Positions 59,350-64,000 of a stretch of DNA of 64,000 nucleotides are shown piece by piece. Origin of the DNA: Longilinea arvoryzae (GTDB lineage: Bacteria; Chloroflexota; Anaerolineae; Anaerolineales; Anaerolineaceae); NCBI RefSeq assembly GCF_001050235.1, contig NZ_DF967972.1, positions 278,020 to 342,019 of the forward strand, given 5' to 3'. The position numbers were made by a program, and so were the translations under genes. The notes under the pieces are model-generated. The model did no database searches, was not told where the DNA came from, and saw nothing but the letters and a program-made list of their open reading frames with translations. How positions within the stretch are numbered: the stretch's first letter is position 1; each line of letters begins with the position of its first letter.

Positions 59350-60255
59350 TCAGTCGGCGGGCGATCCCTCCACGGCCCGTTTTTGGCTGGCCCTCAGCGA
59401 GCCAAAATAGACGCCCGCGACCACCAGAACGGCCCCGACAAACACCCAGGGCGTAAACTTTTCATGATCCAACCAGGCCGAGGCCGCTATCCCAATGAAG
59501 GGGAAGATCACAAAGGAATAGGAGACCGTGGAGGCCGGCCAGCGATTGAGTACATAGACGGTCAGAATAAAGATCGCGCACGAACCGAACAGGATCAGGT
59601 AAATCAGCGCGCCCCAGGTGGTCGCTTTGACCGGCACAGGGTGAGGTTCGTGAAACAGCATCGACATCAGGAACAGGATCACCGAACCGACGGCCATGCC
59701 GATCATGTTGGTGGTGACGGGGTGGCTGCCGGGAAAGCGTTTGATGAGCAGCCCGGCTTCGGCAAAGCATACCGACCCCAGGGTAATGGCCAGCAACGCC
59801 GCCAGCGGAGCATTGGCGGGGCCTTTCGCGCCATAAATGACCGCGATGCCGGCCAAAGAAAGCAGCGATCCAAACAGGGCCCGCAAACGGAAGGGTTCGA
59901 GACGCTGCGCGACTGCAAAAATCAAAGTAAAGAGGGGCACCAGCGCCAAAAAGATGCCCGCCGTGCCGGCCTGGACTTTTTGCAGCCCCCAGTAAAGAAA
60001 TGAATAATTCGCCCCAAAATTGAGCACACCGTACAGCACCGCGCCAAGCAGGTTGCGGCCGGATGGCAGCGGCAGACGTTTTATGGCAGCGATTCCGGCC
60101 AGAATCAGGAAAGCCGGAACAAATCGCAACACCGCGCCCCAAAACGGCGGCAGCTCCTCCACGGTCAAACGCACTCCCAGGCCGTTGAACCCGGCCAGAA
60201 AGATCGTCATCAGGAAAGCCGCCAGGGTGGCGCGCTCTCCGACAAGGTTTTTCAT
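59350..60255 (-). CDS. EamA/DMT-superfamily transporter
   Basis: The 301-residue protein has ten hydrophobic helices in two EamA halves (AFLMTIFLAGFNGLGV at the start, FVGAVLVVAGVYFGSLRAS at the end). It is probably an exporter of an amino acid or metabolite. GGAGGAAGT precedes the ATG. A GC-rich hairpin and a good -10 lie in the leader (see next entry), which hints at attenuation. Confidence 0.85.
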   Translation of the reverse strand: MKNLVGERATLAAFLMTIFLAGFNGLGVRLTVEELPPFWGAVLRFVPAFLILAGIAAIKRLPLPSGRNLLGAVLYGVLNFGANYSFLYWGLQKVQAGTAGIFLALVPLFTLIFAVAQRLEPFRLRALFGSLLSLAGIAVIYGAKGPANAPLAALLAITLGSVCFAEAGLLIKRFPGSHPVTTNMIGMAVGSVILFLMSMLFHEPHPVPVKATTWGALIYLILFGSCAIFILTVYVLNRWPASTVSYSFVIFPFIGIAASAWLDHEKFTPWVFVGAVLVVAGVYFGSLRASQKRAVEGSPAD

Positions 60256-60297
60256 ACTTCCTCCGCGATTTCTACCGATAATCTGCCATCCATAAAA

Positions 60298-60322
60298 CCT
60301 CCGGCCCGGGCCCGGCCGGAGG
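60298..60322 (-). terminator. Hairpin in the leader of the EamA gene
   Basis: CCTCCGGCC-CGGGCCC-GGCCGGAGG forms a 9-bp perfect stem. On the minus strand TTTTATGG follows. A TATAAT upstream on the minus strand (near 60358) would place the hairpin about 25 bases into the mRNA, so it could act as an attenuator. Confidence 0.45.
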
Positions 60323-60480
60323 CTCTCTTTCTTGCCATTTTCGCATGATATTCATTATATACAGGATATTGTTGATAAAACTTATAGTATATTAAAGTAT
60401 TGCTTTTTGACCAAATGCGGGTGGATTTTTAACCAACCCATTTCGAATTTGCGCTACAGTAGTGGCAAAGGAGCTCAACC
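60323..60480 (+). promoter_or_regulatory. AT-rich divergent promoter region
   Basis: The stretch 60350-60440 is strongly AT-rich with TTGATA and TATATT elements, likely holding promoters for both flanking genes. No dyad of note was seen. Confidence 0.35.
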
Positions 60481-62367
60481 ATGATCCATCTTGACAGCCG
60501 AAATTTCAAAGATGAATATGGGCGCACGCTCATGCTACGCGGCGTCAACCTGGGCGGCAGCAGCAAGGTGCCCGTCCAACCTGACGGCGCCACCTGGAAC
60601 AAGGCAGGCTTCTACGATCACCGCCATGTCTCCTTTGTCGGGCGCCCCTTTCCACTGGCCGAAGCTGACGAGCACTTCAACCGCCTGCGGAACTGGGGCT
60701 TCACCTTCCTGCGTTTCCTGGTCACCTGGGAGGCCATCGAGCACGCCGGGCCGGGCATCTATGATGAGGCCTACCTGGATTATGTGCGCGCAATCGTCGA
60801 AAAAGCGGCCGAGTACGGCATCCAGGTGTTCATCGACCCGCACGAGGACGTGTGGAGCCGCTTCACCGGCGGCGACGGCGCGCCGGGTTGGACGCTGGAG
60901 GCAGCCGGTTTCGACCTGACCAAAATCCACGCCACCGGCGCGGCCATCCTGCATCAGGAGTACGGCGATCCCTTTCCGCGCATGGTCTGGCCGACCAACA
61001 ACAACAAGCTGGCCGCCGCCACGATGTTTACGCTGTTCTTTGCCGGCAATGATTTTGCCCCACTGCTCAAGGTCGACGGCGAGCCGATTCAGGACTATCT
61101 GCAGCGCCATTACATCGCCGCGATCCAGCAGGTGGCGCTGCGCCTGCGCGGCCTGCCCAACGTGGCCGGCTACGATACGCTCAACGAGCCCGCCAACGGC
61201 TGGATCAGCGAGCCCGACCTGCGCAAACCCGGCCAATCCGTGCCGGCGTTGATCGGCGCCTCGCCGACCATTTTCCAATCCATGCTGCTCGGCGCGGGCA
61301 TCCCGCAGCGGGTCGATTGCTACGCAGTGGGATTGGCCAGTTTCAAAAAGACGGGCCAGGTGCTGCTCAACCCGCAGGCTGAACGCGTCTGGTGGGAAGG
61401 TCAGGCAGACGTCTGGCGCCAGCACGGGGTGTGGGATCTGGACTCCCATGGCCAGCCCGTGCTGCTCAAGCCGGATTATTTTACGAAGGTCAACGGCCGG
61501 AGTGTCAATTTCGATGAGGATTATTTCAAACCCTTCGCCAACCGCTTCGCCCGCGAAATCCGCGCGCTGGCGCCTGAGGCTCTGATTTTCGTCGAAAGCG
61601 TGCCTTCCTTTACGAACCTGCACTGGGGCAGCCAGGACGAGACCCAGATCGTGCACGTACCCCACTGGTACGACGCTGTGACCGTGTTGAAAAAAACCTT
61701 CCTGCCCTGGTTCACGGTGGACGCCGACACGCGCAGGCTGGTGTTCGGGGCGGCCAACGTGCGCCGGGATTTTGCCGCGCAACTGGGGCGTCTGCTGCGC
61801 CAGGCCGACGAGCAGATGAACGGCGCCCCGACGCTGTTGGGCGAGGTGGGCATCCCCTTCGACCTGGACGGCGGAAAGGCCTTCCGCAGCGCCGATTTTT
61901 CGCGCCAGGTGCAGGCGCTGGACGCAACCATGGCGGCCCTGGAGATGAACTGCCTGAGCTTTACGCTGTGGAACTACACCGCCGACAACACAAACCAGCG
62001 CGGCGACCTGTGGAACGACGAGGATTTCTCGCTGTTTTCACGCGACCAGCAGAACGGCAGCCATACCGTTTACGACGGCGGGCGCGCGCTCGAGGCTGCC
62101 CTGCGCCCCTATCCCATGGCCACCGCCGGCCAGCCCCTGCGCCTGGCGTTCGATATCCGCAGCAAGCGCTTCGAGTATACCTTCCGCGGCGATGATGGCG
62201 TTGTCGCCCCCACCGAGATCTTTGTGCCCGATTACCAATATCCGCGCGGTTTAAGCGTCGAAGTCTCGGATGGATCCTACGAGTTCGACCGCGAAGCGCA
62301 GGTGGTGCGGTATATCCAAACCCCGGGCCGCGAGGCGCATACGATCCGTATCAGGCCAGAAACCTGA
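60481..62367 (+). CDS. Glycoside hydrolase family 5 enzyme (glucosylceramidase-like), without signal peptide
   Basis: The 628-residue protein has a GH5 TIM-barrel with the acid/base Glu236 in DTLNEPANG and the nucleophile Glu455 in LLGEVGIPFD. A GH5-type C-terminal beta domain (about 530-628) follows. Its size and barrel (RGVNLGGSSKVP at the start, WEAIEH, HEDVWSRFTG) resemble the beta-glucosylceramidase subfamily GH5_12 of fungi and some bacteria. No signal peptide or membrane helix is present, so it appears cytosolic. AAGGAG precedes the ATG by 8 bases. Confidence 0.88.
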   Translation: MIHLDSRNFKDEYGRTLMLRGVNLGGSSKVPVQPDGATWNKAGFYDHRHVSFVGRPFPLAEADEHFNRLRNWGFTFLRFLVTWEAIEHAGPGIYDEAYLDYVRAIVEKAAEYGIQVFIDPHEDVWSRFTGGDGAPGWTLEAAGFDLTKIHATGAAILHQEYGDPFPRMVWPTNNNKLAAATMFTLFFAGNDFAPLLKVDGEPIQDYLQRHYIAAIQQVALRLRGLPNVAGYDTLNEPANGWISEPDLRKPGQSVPALIGASPTIFQSMLLGAGIPQRVDCYAVGLASFKKTGQVLLNPQAERVWWEGQADVWRQHGVWDLDSHGQPVLLKPDYFTKVNGRSVNFDEDYFKPFANRFAREIRALAPEALIFVESVPSFTNLHWGSQDETQIVHVPHWYDAVTVLKKTFLPWFTVDADTRRLVFGAANVRRDFAAQLGRLLRQADEQMNGAPTLLGEVGIPFDLDGGKAFRSADFSRQVQALDATMAALEMNCLSFTLWNYTADNTNQRGDLWNDEDFSLFSRDQQNGSHTVYDGGRALEAALRPYPMATAGQPLRLAFDIRSKRFEYTFRGDDGVVAPTEIFVPDYQYPRGLSVEVSDGSYEFDREAQVVRYIQTPGREAHTIRIRPET

Positions 62368-62475
62368 CAACAACGTGGCGGAGGGGTCGTGCAAGAAGCG
62401 GCTCATGGATGACAAGCCATCAAACCTCCACAGAATCCAATCTGTTTTTCGGACCGCGAAAGGACGTCAAAAGCC

Positions 62476-63435
62476 ATGCCCGGCATTCATCTGCGTCCGG
62501 CCGAATTGGAACGCGATTTCGGGCTGCTAGCCGAGCTCTTCACGCTCGAACAGGACGAGCCCACCACCGAATCGGGACTGATCGAAGACTATGAGGTCCA
62601 TAAAGACCGCATCTTCTGCCTGACGGTGGCGGAGGACGAGAGCGGCGAATTTCTGGGGTTCAACTGGGCCACCCTCAACCGCGACAGCGCCCGTAAGGCT
62701 TATTTTTACGTCATCGTCCAGCCGGAACACCGCCTGAAGGGGGTCGGCAGCTGGCTGTATCAGGATGTGGAACAGTCCGCCCGGGCGGCCGGCGTTGATC
62801 AGTTGGAGGTTGGCATTCGGGATGACCGGCCGGAATGCCGGGCATTTGCCGAACGGCGCGGGTTCAGCGAACACCTGCACCGCATCGGGATGCGCCTGAA
62901 TCTGGATGCCTTCGATGACCATCCGTACGACGAACTCATCGCCCGGCTCGAGGACGGCGGATTCTTATTTACCTCCATGTCCGAACTGGGGGACACGAAC
63001 GAAGCCCGGCGCAGGCTTTACAGGCTCAATGACACCACGGCTGCCCAGACCATGGGCGCGGACGGCGACCATCCCTGGTCAGATTTCGAGGACTTTCAAA
63101 AGCATGTCTGCCAGGCGGAATGGTACCAGCCCGGCGGGCAAAAGGTCGCCATCGACGTCGCCAGCGGCGAATGGGCCGCCATGAGCGCAATCACGTGCTT
63201 TGCAAGCCGCGATTACGCGTACAATCTGTTCACGGGCGTGGACGAGCGCTACCGCGGGCGCAAATTGGGTCAGGCCGTCAAGGTGACCGCGCTGCGCTAT
63301 GCCCGCGAGGTGCTGGGCGTGCACGAGGTCCGCACGCACCACAACACGAATAACCTGCCCATGCTGGCCATCGACCGTAAATTCGGCTACGAAGTCCTGC
63401 CGGGCGAGTTCGTCATGATCCGGAGCCTGATTTAG
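62476..63435 (+). CDS. Tandem GNAT-domain acetyltransferase
   Basis: The 319-residue protein has two GNAT folds. The first has VIVQPEHRLKGVGSWLYQDVEQSARAAG (about 78-105). The second has VDERYRGRKLGQAVKVTALRYAREVLGVHEVRTHHNTNNLPMLAIDRKFGYE (about 255-306), with the RGRKLG loop and a mycothiol-synthase-like arrangement. MshD-type double GNATs are known to acetylate mycothiol precursors, but that pathway is not shown here. AAGGACG precedes the ATG. Confidence 0.82.
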   Translation: MPGIHLRPAELERDFGLLAELFTLEQDEPTTESGLIEDYEVHKDRIFCLTVAEDESGEFLGFNWATLNRDSARKAYFYVIVQPEHRLKGVGSWLYQDVEQSARAAGVDQLEVGIRDDRPECRAFAERRGFSEHLHRIGMRLNLDAFDDHPYDELIARLEDGGFLFTSMSELGDTNEARRRLYRLNDTTAAQTMGADGDHPWSDFEDFQKHVCQAEWYQPGGQKVAIDVASGEWAAMSAITCFASRDYAYNLFTGVDERYRGRKLGQAVKVTALRYAREVLGVHEVRTHHNTNNLPMLAIDRKFGYEVLPGEFVMIRSLI

Positions 63436-63475
63436 GAGCCTGCATTCCGAACGTGCCGGCCGGGTACTCATAGCA

Positions 63476-63497
63476 CGGGCTCATCAGCCCGGTTTTT
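63476..63497 (+). terminator. Terminator overlapping the convergent GNAT stop
   Basis: CGGGCT (63476-63481) and AGCCCG (63486-63491) form the stem, followed by GTTTTT. The stop of the minus-strand GNAT gene lies inside it. Confidence 0.7.
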
Positions 63498-63978
63498 CAG
63501 GGTCAAAGTCCTCGAGTTCCAGCTTCATCTCGCTGGTCTGTTCGAAACCCATCTTTTCGTAGAGCAGGCGGCCCTCCTGCGAGGCGCGCAGCGTTGCCCG
63601 GGGAATGCCCTCTTCTTGCAGTAACACGAGAATTCGTTTCATTATGGCTGTCGCAAGCCCGCGGTGGCGGAATTCCGGGCGGGTGTAGATGCCCATGATG
63701 TAGCCTTCGCGCCCCGAAAGGTTGTGGTAGGCTGGCGGCGCTTCCCGCAGGATCAGCCCGCCGGTGGCCGCAATTTGCCCATCCACCTCGACCAGCCAGG
63801 CTCGAAAACGGCCGTCAGCCAGGTGGGCATTCATGTACGTCTCGCTGGCGGCCGCCACCTCGGCCAGGATGTTGGGATCGCAGCATCCCATGGATTGGAA
63901 CATCGCCAGGCGCAGCTCGATCAGCACGGGAATATCGGCCATTTCAGCGGCGCGAAGGAAGGGTTCAGGATTTGTCAT
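63484..63978 (-). CDS. GNAT-family N-acetyltransferase
   Basis: The 164-residue protein has the acetyl-CoA loop IYTRPEFRHRGLATAIMKRILVLL (about 96-119) and RATLRASQEGRLLYEKMGFEQTSEM. It is of the common small-GNAT type with unknown substrate. The frame could extend past the window edge, but the ATG at 63978 fits the usual N-terminus (LRAAEMADIPVLIELR). Confidence 0.83.
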   Translation of the reverse strand: MTNPEPFLRAAEMADIPVLIELRLAMFQSMGCCDPNILAEVAAASETYMNAHLADGRFRAWLVEVDGQIAATGGLILREAPPAYHNLSGREGYIMGIYTRPEFRHRGLATAIMKRILVLLQEEGIPRATLRASQEGRLLYEKMGFEQTSEMKLELEDFDPEKPG

Positions 63979-64000
63979 GGCGGTATGGGATGGATGGCTG

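Overview
The window is a GC-rich (roughly 60%) stretch of bacterial chromosome carrying about 62 protein genes and no rRNA, tRNA, CRISPR array, phage or transposase that I can recognise. The gene set suggests an Anaerolineae-like member of the Chloroflexota. It includes a tungsten-type aldehyde oxidoreductase, many stand-alone GNAT acetyltransferases, PIG-L and LysM/CAP secreted proteins, DinB/ClbS-fold proteins, GyrI-domain proteins and a WYL regulator. Many genes also appear to be transcribed without a leader. The taxonomy is inference; no marker gene here settles it.

Layout. 1-9060: a partial membrane protein, a Cys-rich ferredoxin-like regulator, a low-GC P3A proton ATPase divergent from a VOC protein across a palindromic double promoter, an AOR-family oxidoreductase, and a large secreted protein behind a structured leader with a terminator/antiterminator arrangement. 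9210-16940: small stress and resistance-type genes (GNATs, a MerR-GyrI-GyrI regulator, a peptidase S51-like protein, ClbS/DinB, VOC, a lipoprotein with an HhH domain, a class D beta-lactamase, an ACT protein). 17225-27409: a 1237-residue secreted phosphodiesterase/5'-nucleotidase fusion, a methyltransferase, an HD hydrolase, a response regulator, an inositol monophosphatase, hemolysin III, a membrane protein and RadA. 27650-43551: a toroid-fold protein, an FMO, Rrf2, a thioesterase, an M42 peptidase, ClpC, GlsB, SerC, a CAP-LysM protein and an ABC exporter pair. 43559-48531: a GNAT/methyltransferase pair and a WYL-GyrI-ClbS operon divergent from a nitrilase. 48620-58301: a same-strand block (unknown gene, PIG-L deacetylase, M23 peptidase, degenerate SDR, AAC(3)-like, threonine synthase, GAF-PAS kinase, degenerate MBL protein, class 3 asparaginase, endonuclease III). 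58423-64000: HAD, EamA, GH5 glycosidase and two GNATs.

Non-coding content is unusually rich. At least eight genes have a -10 hexamer 6-7 bases before the start codon and no Shine-Dalgarno sequence, which fits leaderless mRNA; other genes have good Shine-Dalgarno sites. Five families of intergenic inverted or tandem repeats occupy gene ends and sometimes form the last codons of a gene. Four tandem TATAATG units precede the M23 peptidase, a textbook 19-bp-spacer MerR promoter precedes the MerR gene, and dyads lie over several other promoters.

The best candidates for undescribed biology are the structured leader at 6880-7080, the leaderless gene set, the tandem TATAATG array, the MerR-GyrI-GyrI fusion with a built-in second start, and the two adjacent-block enzymes (SDR-like and MBL-like) that have lost catalytic residues.
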